Source of the DNA: an uncultured Pygmaiobacter sp.
GTDB lineage: Bacteria > Bacillota > Clostridia > Oscillospirales > Ruminococcaceae
Direction: 5' to 3'
NCBI GenBank assembly: GCA_944386485.1
Contig: CALXBG010000079.1
Coordinates: 1-64,000, forward strand
DNA: 64,000 nucleotides
The position numbers and the translations under genes are program-made. Positions 7,719 to 16,461 of this stretch are shown piece after piece (positions within the stretch are counted from its first letter, which is position 1; each line of letters opens with the position of its first letter). The notes beneath the pieces were generated by a model. That model searched no databases, was not told the origin of the DNA, and saw nothing but the letters and a program-made list of their open reading frames with translations.

Positions 7719-8960
7719 TTACTTTTCCTCTGCCTCGGCCCGCTTTGCGTGCATCATGGTATCAACCTCGACCAGGGCCTTGGTGTCCCGGGCGATCATC
7801 AGCTCCTCATTGGTGCAGATGACGAAGGTCTTAACCCGTGCCCCCTCGGCAGTCAGATCGATGATATCGCCGCGGGTCTTGTTCTTCTCCTCGTCAATCT
7901 TAATGCCCAGATACTCCATGTTGGCGCAAACGTCCGCGCGCACCCCGTCGCTGTTTTCGCCAATGCCGCCGGTAAAGACCAGCGCGTCCAGGCCGCCCAT
8001 CGCGGCGATATACCCGCCGATATATTTCTTGATCTGGTAGCAGAGCATGTCATGGGCGAGCTGGGCCTGCTCGTTGCCCAGCGCGGTCGCCCGCTCGATG
8101 TCCCGGTTGTCGCTCGAGATACCGGAAACGCCCAGCAGACCGCTGCGCTCGTTGAAGACACGGAGGAACTCGTTGCCGTGTTCGCCGGTCTTCTCGGCAA
8201 TATAGGTGACCACCGAGGGGTCAAGATCGCCGCTGCGGGTGCCCATCATCAGGCCGCCGGTCGGCGACATGCCCATCGTGGTATCAACGCTGCGGCCGCG
8301 GTCCACCGCGGTGATCGAGGAGCCGTTGCCCAGATGGCAGGTGATGATCTTGAGCTGATCGATCGGCTTGCCCATGATCTTGGCGCAGGTCTTGCTGACA
8401 TACCGGTGAGAGGTGCCGTGGAAGCCGTAGCGGCGGATGTGGTACTTCTTGTAATACTCGTAGGGAATGGCAAACATATATGCCTTAGGAGGCATTGAAT
8501 GATGGAAGGAGGTATCAAAGACGCAGGCCTGCGGCAGATCCATGCCAAAGACCTTCTGTGCGGCGCGGATGCCCTGGATATGAGCGGGGTTGTGCAGCGG
8601 GGCCAGCTCAGCGAGCTCCGCAATCTGCTGTACAACCTCTTCGGTCAGCAGGCAGGAATGGGGGAACTTGTCTGCGCCCTGCGCGACCCGGTGGCCGATG
8701 GCGTCGATCTCGTGGATGTCCTCGATCACCGCGCCGTCGCCCTTGGTCATCATCTCGATCAGCTTGGAAAACGCCTCGGTATGGTTCTGGAAAGAGCAAT
8801 CCACCTTGATCTCGTATCCATCCGCGGTCTTGTGGGTGATCATGCCGCCGGGGATGCCGATTCGCTCGCAGTTGCCCTTGCACAGGACCTTTTCGCCGTC
8901 CATATCAATCAGCTGATACTTCAGCGAACTAGATCCGCAGTTGATAACCAGAATTTTCAT
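7719..8960 (-). CDS. ackA: Acetate kinase
   Basis: Interconverts acetyl phosphate plus ADP with acetate plus ATP, the substrate-level phosphorylation step of acetate fermentation. The protein is 413 residues, with the N-terminal signature MKILVINCGSSSLKYQLI, the HRYVS/GFHGTSH segment, CHLGNGSS, the arginine of MMGTRSGDLDP, and GGIGENS near the C-terminus, all typical of active AckA. GGAGG precedes the ATG by 9 bases. A consensus promoter (TTGAAA-17-TATAAT) lies upstream. No phosphotransacetylase gene is adjacent. It is divergent from tmcAL, whose product consumes acetate. Confidence 0.97.
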   Translation of the reverse strand: MKILVINCGSSSLKYQLIDMDGEKVLCKGNCERIGIPGGMITHKTADGYEIKVDCSFQNHTEAFSKLIEMMTKGDGAVIEDIHEIDAIGHRVAQGADKFPHSCLLTEEVVQQIAELAELAPLHNPAHIQGIRAAQKVFGMDLPQACVFDTSFHHSMPPKAYMFAIPYEYYKKYHIRRYGFHGTSHRYVSKTCAKIMGKPIDQLKIITCHLGNGSSITAVDRGRSVDTTMGMSPTGGLMMGTRSGDLDPSVVTYIAEKTGEHGNEFLRVFNERSGLLGVSGISSDNRDIERATALGNEQAQLAHDMLCYQIKKYIGGYIAAMGGLDALVFTGGIGENSDGVRADVCANMEYLGIKIDEEKNKTRGDIIDLTAEGARVKTFVICTNEELMIARDTKALVEVDTMMHAKRAEAEEK

Positions 8961-9020
8961 AAGCGCCGAACCTCCATTTATAGTTTCATAGTTGCATTTT
9001 CTTCTCTTTTTAACTTAATT

Positions 9021-9049
9021 ATTATATAATAAATACAGATCATTTTCAA
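9021..9049 (-). promoter_or_regulatory. ackA promoter
   Basis: Minus-strand TTGAAA, 17-bp AT-rich spacer and a perfect TATAAT, about 60 bp upstream of the acetate kinase start. Confidence 0.75.
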
Positions 9050-9169
9050 GAAAACAGCGTTCTTTTTTGCTGTTTTGTCGAAGCATTTGCAGTTATTGCA
9101 ACCTTTCGCCTCATTTTCGCAAGCGGCGGTGGGCTGCCGGGCAGAAACTGTTTCATACAGGAGGACAAA

Positions 9170-10360
9170 ATGCGGCGCATCGGTATCATCGCAGAGTACA
9201 ACCCCTTCCACAGCGGCCACGCTGCCCAGATTGCCCTGTTGCGGCAGATGGGCGCCGACAGCATTGCGGTGGTAATGAGCGGCAGCTATGTCCAGCGGGG
9301 CTCTCCCGCCCTTTTTTCCAAATTTCTTCGTGCGAGGGCCGCGCTGGCGGCGGGTGCAGATCTCGTCGCCGAACTGCCGGTTCCCTGGGCTGCCGCCGAG
9401 GCCGACCGGTTTGCCGAGGGCGGCGTTTTTCTGCTTGCGGCCGCCGGCTGCGAGGAGATCTGCTTTGGCGCCGAACAGGCTGATCTCGACCGGCTTTGGC
9501 AGCTGGCCCGGCTGCTGGAGGATCCTGCCTTTGACGCTGCGCTCACCGCGCGGCACACCGCAGGCGGCGGGTCACTGGCGGCGCTGCGCGCCCGGCTGGC
9601 CGAACAGGAACTGCCCGGCGCCGCAGCGCTGCTCGCCGGGCCGAACAACGCGCTGGGCATTGCCTATCTGCGGGCGATCGACCGACTCGGGCTGAAAATG
9701 CGGGCGATTGCGATTCCCCGGGTCGGTGCAGCACATGACGCGCCGCTCACCGACGGCAAAATTGCCAGCGCCAGCGCGCTGCGCGCCCTCTTTTACGAGC
9801 AGGGCGCTGCGGCCCTGGCCCCCTACCTGCCCGAATCCGCGCTGCCGCTTTATCTCGCTGCCGAGCAGGAGGGGGCGGTGGCCGATTTCGATGCCTTTTC
9901 CCTCTCGCTGCTCACCCTGCTGCGGGCAGCGGATCCCGCCGACTTCACCGCGCTGCCCGGCGCGGGCGGAGAAGGGCTGGACCGGCTGCTCGCAAAAGCC
10001 GCCGCACGCGCGGGCAGTACCAAACAGTTATATGACCTGCTCAAGAGCAAGCGGTACACCCATGCCCGGCTGCGGCGGCTGGCGCTCGCGGCCTATCTCG
10101 GCCTGCGGGAAGACCTGCCCCGTCTCCCCCCCTACCTGCGGCTGCTGGGCGGCAACGATGCGGGACTGCGGGAAATTCCAGGCCGCGCGGCGGGTGCAGA
10201 GATCCCCGTCTCCCAATCGCTGGCAAAGCTCTGCCGGCTGGGCGGTGAAGCAGAACGTGTCGCGCGGCTTGAGGCCCGCGCCGGCGCGCTGTGGAACCTT
10301 TGCCTGCGCGCGCCGCGTGCTGCGTCGGCAGAATTCACCGAAAAATTCATCCGGCTCTGA
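9170..10360 (+). CDS. tmcAL: tRNA(Met) cytidine acetate ligase TmcAL
   Basis: Uses acetate and ATP to make N4-acetylcytidine at the wobble position of elongator tRNA-Met. The 396 residues begin MRRIGIIAEYNPFHSGH, containing the nucleotidyltransferase HxGH-like signature (FHSGH) that defines the YlbM/TmcAL family; further family blocks are MSGSYVQRGSPALF, GPNNALGIAYL and SASALRALF. The ATG follows an AGGAGG-type site. Codons are very GC- and Ala-rich. It is divergent from ackA, so acetate production and this acetate-using tRNA modification share an intergenic region. Identification is secure from motifs. Confidence 0.92.
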   Translation: MRRIGIIAEYNPFHSGHAAQIALLRQMGADSIAVVMSGSYVQRGSPALFSKFLRARAALAAGADLVAELPVPWAAAEADRFAEGGVFLLAAAGCEEICFGAEQADLDRLWQLARLLEDPAFDAALTARHTAGGGSLAALRARLAEQELPGAAALLAGPNNALGIAYLRAIDRLGLKMRAIAIPRVGAAHDAPLTDGKIASASALRALFYEQGAAALAPYLPESALPLYLAAEQEGAVADFDAFSLSLLTLLRAADPADFTALPGAGGEGLDRLLAKAAARAGSTKQLYDLLKSKRYTHARLRRLALAAYLGLREDLPRLPPYLRLLGGNDAGLREIPGRAAGAEIPVSQSLAKLCRLGGEAERVARLEARAGALWNLCLRAPRAASAEFTEKFIRL

Positions 10361-10370
10361 CGAAAAAGCA

Positions 10371-10404
10371 GGCCATCCCCGATACCTCGGGGATGGCCCT
10401 TTTT
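10371..10404. terminator. Terminator between tmcAL and the GNAT gene
   Basis: Perfect 10-bp inverted repeat GGCCATCCCC / GGGGATGGCC followed by TTTTT rightwards and preceded by AAAAA, between convergent genes. Confidence 0.85.
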
Positions 10405-10864
10405 ATTGCTCCCTGCACATCACATAGTTGGTGAGCTGTATCCCATGCCGCTCCACCTGCTGTTCGCGGACAACCCGGTAACCGCGCCGCTCAAAAAAGC
10501 CGCGCGCCGTGATCGACGCATGGGTCACAATTCGCCCTGCCGCAGTCGATTCGAGCGCATCACAGAGCGCGGTGGCGATTCCCTCGTGCTGATGATCCCG
10601 ATGGACATATAGCCGATCGAGATAGCCTGTGTGGTCGATGTCTCCAAAACCTACAATCGTGTTGTCGTCGAGGACCGCGACCAGGCTGTAATGCGCCAAA
10701 AAGGACCGGTTCCACCCTGCCAGATCGACATGGCCGTCCGCCCATGCGTCCAGTTGATCCGGCGTATAGTCCCGGGCGTTGACCGTATGCACGGTGTCAT
10801 AGAACAGTCCCGCGAGGCCGGCGCAGTCCTCCGGTCTGTACTCTCTAATCCGCAGCCCGCTCAT
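10403..10864 (-). CDS. GNAT-family N-acetyltransferase
   Basis: A 153-residue acetyltransferase of the GNAT fold. The acetyl-CoA-binding motif A is visible as LDRLYVHRDHQHEGIATAL, followed by the motif B-like ARGFFERRGYRVVREQQV near the C-terminus. The substrate is unknown; proteins of this size often acetylate small amines or protein N-termini. Its ATG overlaps the TGA of the upstream glycosyltransferase gene (ATGA), indicating a two-gene operon. Whether the pair acts on the same surface glycan is a guess. Confidence 0.85.
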   Translation of the reverse strand: MSGLRIREYRPEDCAGLAGLFYDTVHTVNARDYTPDQLDAWADGHVDLAGWNRSFLAHYSLVAVLDDNTIVGFGDIDHTGYLDRLYVHRDHQHEGIATALCDALESTAAGRIVTHASITARGFFERRGYRVVREQQVERHGIQLTNYVMCREQ

Positions 10865-11859
10865 TTGACCCCGAACGTCCGGCCGATCCGGTAGGCGGCG
10901 TATTTGAAGCAGCCACCGATCAGCCAGAGCTGAACCAGCAGATAGTTGGGCAGGTTTTTGAACCGAAACCGCGGCTTTTCAAGCAGGTGAAAGGTCCTGA
11001 ACGCCTCCTTGGTCCCCTGCCAATAGGCCTTGCCGAAGCCCCGGACGATGAACATACCGAACTTAACCAGATACCCGATCAACAGGAACGGCAGATTGAG
11101 CAGCAGCATCAGCAGCGGCTCGTTCTTATAGGGCAGCAGCAGCGAATTGCGGCCGCTCTGCACCGATTTGAAGTCGTTGTACCGGCCACCCTTGATGCCG
11201 CTGGTGGTCGCGCCGCAGATGTGGCGGCAGACTGCGCGGGGGCAGTAGATGTTCTTATAGCCCAGACTATTCGCGCGCCAACCGAGGTCGACGTCCTCAT
11301 AGTAGGCGAAAAAATGCTCATCGAACATCCCGATCTCATCGAGGATGCTGCGCCGGTAAAGCGCCGCACCGCCGCAGGCAGAAAAACACCGCCGCTGACG
11401 CTGGTACCGCTTTGCATACATCCCGTCGCCGGTCTTGGCCGCCCAGCCGAAGAGGTTGACATAGTCCCCCGCGTCATCGGCGAGCTCCGGCTCATAGTAC
11501 CGCAGCATCAGCGAGCCGACCGAAAAGATCTTCTCGTCGCTGTCCGCAACCTCGACCAACTGCCGCAGCCAGTCGGGCTGAGCAAAGGCGTCGTTATTGA
11601 AGAGGACCGCATACTGTGCGCTGCTCGCCCGGATGCCGGCGTTGACCGCCATCGAAAAACCGGTATTGGTACTGTTCTCGATCAGCTTATAGTTTTCGCG
11701 ATCAAGATAGCTGCGGGCAATCTCAAGGCTCTCATCGGTCGACCCGTTGTCGATGACGATGACCTCAAAATCCGAAAAATCCTGCGCGAAGATGCTCTCT
11801 AAGCTCTCTTTCAGCCAGAGCGCACCGTTGAGGTTTGGTATGATAACCGATGCTTTCAC
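10861..11859 (-). CDS. Family 2 glycosyltransferase (rhamnosyltransferase-like)
   Basis: Transfers a sugar from a nucleotide donor to a surface glycan, probably at the inner membrane face. The start is a GTG preceded by GGGAGGC; the open frame upstream is unrelated. The 332 residues contain the GT-A fold landmarks SVIIPNLNG, VIDNGSTD, the DXD-like FNNDAF, and FAYYEDVDLGWR, the acid-bearing motif seen in rhamnosyltransferase-like GT2 enzymes. A hydrophobic stretch near the C-terminus (LLLNLPFLLIGYLVKFGMFIV, shown in part) suggests membrane association. It is translationally coupled to a GNAT gene. Acceptor and sugar are unknown. Confidence 0.88.
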   Translation of the reverse strand: MKASVIIPNLNGALWLKESLESIFAQDFSDFEVIVIDNGSTDESLEIARSYLDRENYKLIENSTNTGFSMAVNAGIRASSAQYAVLFNNDAFAQPDWLRQLVEVADSDEKIFSVGSLMLRYYEPELADDAGDYVNLFGWAAKTGDGMYAKRYQRQRRCFSACGGAALYRRSILDEIGMFDEHFFAYYEDVDLGWRANSLGYKNIYCPRAVCRHICGATTSGIKGGRYNDFKSVQSGRNSLLLPYKNEPLLMLLLNLPFLLIGYLVKFGMFIVRGFGKAYWQGTKEAFRTFHLLEKPRFRFKNLPNYLLVQLWLIGGCFKYAAYRIGRTFGVK

Positions 11860-12007
11860 TCGTCTGCCTCCCGCTTGTTCCGCCCCTGCGGGCAAAAATC
11901 TTCTTATACAGTTTAACCGCTGCGCGCTGATTTTGCAACGCCGGTTGCCGTTTTGCGCCGATTTCATTATAATATTGAGATAGAATGACGCCGAAGGGAG
12001 CTTATCG

Positions 12008-12787
12008 ATGGGAGTATTGAGCGGGATCCGGTTGTTTTTGCTGGATCTGGATGGAACCTTTTATCTGGACGGTACGCCGCTGCCCGGCGCGCTGGACTTT
12101 CTCGCCGCGCTGCGGCAAAAAGGGGTAGCGTTTGCATTTTTAACCAACAATTCCTCCCGCGGCCGAGAGGAATATCTCGACCGTCTTGCCGGGATGGGGG
12201 TACAGATGACCGGTCGGGAGCTGCTGACCAGCGCTGACGCGACGATCGATTACCTCACGCGGGAGGGCTTCTCTCATGAACTGCTGCTCGTCGGCACCCC
12301 GAGTTTGGAGGCGCAGTTTGCCGCGGCAGGCTATACTGTGCATAGCGACCGGCCGCAGGCGGTAGTACTGGGGTTTGACACCACCCTGACCTATCAAAAG
12401 CTGGTCGAACTCTGCGACGCGGTGCGCGCCGGACTGCCCTATATCGCCACCCATCCGGATTTCAACTGTCCGGTCAAGGGCGGCTTTATCCCTGACATCG
12501 GCGGGGTGATTGCGCTGGTTGAGGCCTGCACCGGCCGGCGGCCGGACGCAGTCATCGGCAAACCGAACGCCTTTATCGCACAAGCGGCGTCCGACCGGTT
12601 CGCCGTACCGCTCGAACAGATCTGCATGGTGGGCGACCGGCTGTACACCGACATTGCGCTCGGGCGCTGCGGGGTCAAAACAGCGCTGGTTCTCTCAGGT
12701 GAGACCTCGGCCGATGATTACGCAAAAAGTGAGATTCGCGCCGATTTTGTCTTTGACGGAATCTGGCAGATGGCCGCCGCGCTGTAA
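12008..12787 (+). CDS. HAD-IIA family phosphatase (NagD/AraL-like)
   Basis: A 259-residue HAD hydrolase with a C2A cap. Motif I is LDLDGTFYLDG (nucleophile Asp13, acid Asp15), motif II FLTNNSS, the Lys of motif III in GKPNAF, and motif IV MVGDRLYTDI. These enzymes dephosphorylate sugar phosphates or clear phosphoglycolate-like by-products; the exact substrate is not predictable. The ATG has an AAGGGAG site. It is a single-gene unit ending in a strong terminator. Divergent from the glycosyltransferase pair. Confidence 0.9.
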   Translation: MGVLSGIRLFLLDLDGTFYLDGTPLPGALDFLAALRQKGVAFAFLTNNSSRGREEYLDRLAGMGVQMTGRELLTSADATIDYLTREGFSHELLLVGTPSLEAQFAAAGYTVHSDRPQAVVLGFDTTLTYQKLVELCDAVRAGLPYIATHPDFNCPVKGGFIPDIGGVIALVEACTGRRPDAVIGKPNAFIAQAASDRFAVPLEQICMVGDRLYTDIALGRCGVKTALVLSGETSADDYAKSEIRADFVFDGIWQMAAAL

Positions 12788-12808
12788 ACGGGACCGAAAG
12801 AAATTTTT

Positions 12809-12844
12809 AAGCTTCGCTTTGAAAAAATTAAGCGAAGCTTTTTT
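12809..12844 (+). terminator. Terminator of the HAD-IIA gene
   Basis: Perfect 11-bp repeat AAGCTTCGCTT / AAGCGAAGCTT followed by six T's. Confidence 0.9.
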
Positions 12845-12897
12845 CTTTCTTCTGTTTTGGCGTCTATACTGTACCCTCGAAAGGGTGTGGTATCTTC

Positions 12898-13932
12898 ATG
12901 CAAAGCGGCAATTATCCCTATGCCGGCAACCGGTCTATCGCGCAGGCACAACAGTCACAGCGTGCAGCGAGGGCACGTCGTCAAGCACGGCGGCGGGCGG
13001 CTGGGTGTCTTTTTCTCTTTTTGATTCTCATTGGATTGAGCTGTTTTTCACTTTGGCAATCGGTGTGGGGCCACTTTTCTAGATTCACGCCCCATCCCGA
13101 GGCTTTTTCCTCACACGAGGCAGCGCAATACAGCGATTTGTTTGCCGGAATCTCCAGTACTGCGGCGGTGCTCATCGAGCTTGACAGCGGCGAGCAGCTT
13201 GCCGCATTGCGGGCCGATCAACCGATGCCGCCGGCCAGTCTGACCAAGCTGATGACCGTCTTTGCCGCATTGCATCTACTGGATGACCTGCAGCAACCGG
13301 TCACCCTCAATAGTGATCTTTTCCCCCCGCTATGGGAGGAAAATGCCTCGATGGCAGGATTCCTGCCCGGGGAGACGGTGCGCGCACAGGAACTGCTTTA
13401 CGGTGCGTTGCTGCCCTCCGGTGCGGAATGCTGCGCCGGGCTGGCCGAGGCGGTGGGCGGAGAACCCGCGCTGCTGGAAGAGATGAACCGACTGGCGCAG
13501 GAGCTGGGAATGACCGGCAGTCAGTTTGAAAACCCGACCGGTCTTGATCAGGCGGGGCATCAATCCACCGCCGCTGATCTGGCTCTGCTGCTGCGGGAGG
13601 CGTTACGGGAAGAATACGAGCCGTTTCGTACTATTTTCACCAGCTGGGATCACCAATGCGCCGGATCTGACATTCATCCGGATGGTCTGCTTCTTCGCAG
13701 CACCCTCGCGTTTCACCGCGATCAGCTGCAAGGGGATGGCTGGCAGGTGCTGGGCACAAAGACGGGATTCACCGACGCGGCAGGACTTTGTCTCGCGACG
13801 CTGGCAAAGGTCGGCAATGCGGAATACCTGCTGGTTACCCTCGGTGCGCCGGGCGCCAGCGCGTCAGACACCGCCCATATCGAGGATGCCGCGCTGGTCT
13901 GGTCGAGGCTGGCAGCCCAGATTGAACAATAA
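12898..13932 (+). CDS. D-alanyl-D-alanine carboxypeptidase (membrane-anchored)
   Basis: Trims the terminal D-Ala from peptidoglycan stem peptides at the cell surface. The 344 residues have a basic N-terminus, one membrane segment at about residues 37-56, then a penicillin-binding transpeptidase-fold domain: nucleophile Ser114 and Lys117 in PPASLTKLMT, second motif Ser174 in LLPSGAECC (SGA rather than SxN), and KTG at 288-290. There is no C-terminal amphipathic domain, so it is a short DacA/class C-like enzyme held by its N-terminal anchor. The ATG has only a weak ribosome binding site. Short, single-gene unit. Confidence 0.88.
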   Translation: MQSGNYPYAGNRSIAQAQQSQRAARARRQARRRAAGCLFLFLILIGLSCFSLWQSVWGHFSRFTPHPEAFSSHEAAQYSDLFAGISSTAAVLIELDSGEQLAALRADQPMPPASLTKLMTVFAALHLLDDLQQPVTLNSDLFPPLWEENASMAGFLPGETVRAQELLYGALLPSGAECCAGLAEAVGGEPALLEEMNRLAQELGMTGSQFENPTGLDQAGHQSTAADLALLLREALREEYEPFRTIFTSWDHQCAGSDIHPDGLLLRSTLAFHRDQLQGDGWQVLGTKTGFTDAAGLCLATLAKVGNAEYLLVTLGAPGASASDTAHIEDAALVWSRLAAQIEQ

Positions 13933-13933
13933 A

Positions 13934-13964
13934 AAAACCGCGCCTAAAAGGCGCGGTTTTTCTA
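13934..13964. terminator. Bidirectional terminator
   Basis: Perfect AAAACCGCGCC / GGCGCGGTTTT repeat between the convergent carboxypeptidase and zinc-ribbon genes. Confidence 0.88.
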
Positions 13965-13966
13965 TT

Positions 13967-14503
13967 TTACCAGTAATAATGCTGGTACATCATGCCGCCG
14001 TATCTGCCAAAGTTGAGGCTGACGGTGACGATGATTATGATTGCGATAATCGCCAACAGCGCAAGGCCGATTCCGATCCAGATCAGCCGGGCCCGGGCCC
14101 AGTTGCGGCGGTTGACATTAACGCTGTCCGCAAAGCTCCAAACGATGAAGACGATGAGGTTGACCACCGGAATAATGCTGATCAGATCCATCAGGAAAAA
14201 CTGGCCGGTGCTCATCGGATCGGTCTTGGATTTTTTCTCTACGGGCTTCTCGGGTACAGGCACGGCGACACCCGGCTGATAAGAGGTGGAACTCCAGGTC
14301 GCCTGTTCGGGCTGGGGCGGCACGGCATTTGCAGCATCCTGTGTCTGCTGGCTGGGCTGCACCGGTGCTTCCTCGGGCAACTGGCTCTCCTGTGCCGGAA
14401 CCTCCTGCACGGCAGCCGGCTCTTCTACGGGCAGCGGAGCCCCGCAGGCGTCACAGAATTTGGCGCCCTCCAGCGCCTGCTTGCCACAGTTTGTGCAGAT
14501 CAT
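13967..14503 (-). CDS. Zinc-ribbon membrane protein
   Basis: Small membrane protein of unknown function. It begins MICTNCGKQALEGAKFCDACG, a zinc ribbon with two CxxC pairs, followed by a Pro/Gln/Glu-rich low-complexity linker of about 75 residues and two C-terminal hydrophobic helices (FLMDLISIIPVVNLIVFIV and LIWIGIGLALLAIIAIIIIV). I prefer the second ATG because GGAG lies 9 bases before it; an ATG five codons upstream is also possible. Proteins of this layout are common and mostly uncharacterised in Clostridia. It stops just inside the shared terminator region. Confidence 0.75.
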   Translation of the reverse strand: MICTNCGKQALEGAKFCDACGAPLPVEEPAAVQEVPAQESQLPEEAPVQPSQQTQDAANAVPPQPEQATWSSTSYQPGVAVPVPEKPVEKKSKTDPMSTGQFFLMDLISIIPVVNLIVFIVWSFADSVNVNRRNWARARLIWIGIGLALLAIIAIIIIVTVSLNFGRYGGMMYQHYYW

Positions 14504-14643
14504 ATTTTCACACTCCATCCGTTCTTCCCAATCCGCATGGATCGGGCGTATTTTTTATGATACTACAAGGCGCGGTCTCATGGCATTTTGCTGTCTTTTC
14601 TCATTTACTTCGCAGAATCGGAAAAAAGGCGCAAAAAAACAAA

Positions 14644-14676
14644 TGGTATAATGACCGTCGCACGGTCATTATACCA
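14644..14676 (-). terminator. Terminator of the pst-pho operon
   Basis: A perfect 15-bp inverted repeat (TGGTATAATGACCGT, loop CGC) followed leftward by TTTGTTTTTTT, just past the phoR stop. Both arms contain TATAAT. Confidence 0.8.
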
Positions 14677-14698
14677 CGTTTTATAACAAAAGACAATT

Positions 14699-16441
14699 TT
14701 ATTCCCCATGTGAAGCGGCAGGAAAATGGACTGTAAAGGTAGTTCCCTCCTGCGGGGTGGAGATTAAGCCAAGTTCAGCTCCATAATGGCTGGCAACATG
14801 CTTGACAATGGCAAGTCCCAGGCCGGTGCCGCCCATCGCCTTGCTGCGGCCCTTATCGATCCGGTAGAACCGCTCAAAGACCCGCTGCTGATACTGCGGC
14901 TCGATATAGCTGCCGGTATTGTGGACGCTGAGCAGGATTCCATCCGGGCCGTTGGTCAGTTTGACATCGACATAGCCGCCCTCGCCATTGTACCGGACCG
15001 CATTCTGAATCAGGTTGCCCGCAAGCTCCTGCATCTCGCGGCGGGAGGCCGAGATCACCGCCTGCTGGGCCATGCAGGTAACGGTGATCCCGCTCTGATC
15101 GGCCAGGGGTTTGATATCGGCACAGCACTCCCGCAGGATGTCGGCGAGATCCAGTACCTCTCGCTCAAAGGTAATGTCCCCGGCCTCAAGCCGGCTGATC
15201 ATAATAATATCACCGATCAGATTCTGCATCGTGCCGGCCTCTTTGAGGATCCGCCCGGCAAATTCACGCCGTTTTTCCTCGCTCAGCTCCGCCCCGCTGC
15301 AAAGCAGTTCGGCAAAACCCTTAATCGAGGTAATCGGGGTCTTGAGCTCGTGGCTGGCGTTGGAGAAAAACTCCTGGCGCATGCGTACTGCATTGCAGCG
15401 GATGGTGACATCCGACAGAACCACAATCGCCGCCTCAGCCAGCGGCTGCTCGCCCTCGGGCCGAACCACCGGGCTGACGACCGCCTCGACCACCAACCCC
15501 GCCGTGGTCTCGAGTTCAATCCGGGCTGCCTGTGCCCGCCGAACCGCAGCATCCACCGCATCGATGAACTCCATCTGCCGGGTAGCATAGATGATATTAC
15601 GCCCTGCAACCGATTTTTCGCAGCCGAGGAAACCGCAGGCCGCCTGGTTGATGGTGAGGATCTCCTCCTGTGCATCCAGCAGGATCAAGCCCTCGGACAT
15701 ATTGTCCAGCACATAGTCGATCCGGGCGCGTTCATCCTGCAATTTGCGGAAGTTTCCATCCACCTCCGCCGAGAGCTGGTTGATGTCGGCGGCCATTTCC
15801 TGCAACTCGTCATACCGATAGCTGGTCGGATCCAGTTTTACCTCTCCGCTGCGAACCAGCTTGAGGCTGGAAGAGAGTTCTTCGATCGGCTGGGAAATGC
15901 TGCGGGACAGACGCCCGGCAAGAACCCGCGCGATCAAAAACGCGGCAACCGCGCCGATCAGCGTAGCGGGCAGAAAACTGATAAAGCCGGACAGCGCGTC
16001 GGGGTACTCCCCCGCCACCCGGATAAAGCCGCCCCCGTCCAGCCGGGTCGCGACATAGAGCATATTCCTTCCGGTGGTATCCGACCGACGCACCGAGACG
16101 CCGTATTTCGCCTCGGCTGCCCCCAGAATCTCCTGGCGGTCGGCGTGGTTTTCCATCGTTTCGGGATCGGCAAAAGAGTCTCCAGTCACCTGGCCCTCCT
16201 CGTCGACAAAGGTCACTCGCAAGCCGCCGGTTGCCGAGGAAAGCCGTTTCGCCTCGGCCGCATCCCGCTCCCCGGTCTGCTGTGCGCTGAGCGCAAGCGA
16301 GGAGGCCAGCCGCTGCATATCCTCTTTCGCGCGGCCTGTGAACTTTGTCTCAAACACAAAGGCCGCAATCAGGGTACACAGTATAAGCCCCAGGGCCAGT
16401 ACCCATACCATGCTTCTGACGATCTTTTTCTTCATATCCAA
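14699..16441 (-). CDS. phoR: Phosphate-sensing histidine kinase PhoR
   Basis: Membrane histidine kinase controlling the phosphate regulon. In 580 residues: membrane helix at about 10-30, extracytoplasmic sensor (about 31-150), second helix at about 152-174, HAMP, a PAS domain from about 240, the H-box NASHELKTPI with phosphorylated His364, then the N-box NLIQNAVRYN, and G-boxes ending GGTGLGLAIVKH. All catalytic boxes are intact. It is the last gene of the leftward operon, 20 bp after the response regulator gene, and the pstSCAB-phoU context fixes the assignment. Confidence 0.93.
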   Translation of the reverse strand: MDMKKKIVRSMVWVLALGLILCTLIAAFVFETKFTGRAKEDMQRLASSLALSAQQTGERDAAEAKRLSSATGGLRVTFVDEEGQVTGDSFADPETMENHADRQEILGAAEAKYGVSVRRSDTTGRNMLYVATRLDGGGFIRVAGEYPDALSGFISFLPATLIGAVAAFLIARVLAGRLSRSISQPIEELSSSLKLVRSGEVKLDPTSYRYDELQEMAADINQLSAEVDGNFRKLQDERARIDYVLDNMSEGLILLDAQEEILTINQAACGFLGCEKSVAGRNIIYATRQMEFIDAVDAAVRRAQAARIELETTAGLVVEAVVSPVVRPEGEQPLAEAAIVVLSDVTIRCNAVRMRQEFFSNASHELKTPITSIKGFAELLCSGAELSEEKRREFAGRILKEAGTMQNLIGDIIMISRLEAGDITFEREVLDLADILRECCADIKPLADQSGITVTCMAQQAVISASRREMQELAGNLIQNAVRYNGEGGYVDVKLTNGPDGILLSVHNTGSYIEPQYQQRVFERFYRIDKGRSKAMGGTGLGLAIVKHVASHYGAELGLISTPQEGTTFTVHFPAASHGE

Positions 16442-16461
16442 CTCTCCCCCGTCACGCGGCG

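Noticed and set aside
8978..9556. Minus-strand frame overlapping the start of tmcAL and the ackA promoter
   Set aside because: It runs through the ackA promoter and tmcAL coding start and has no ribosome binding site.
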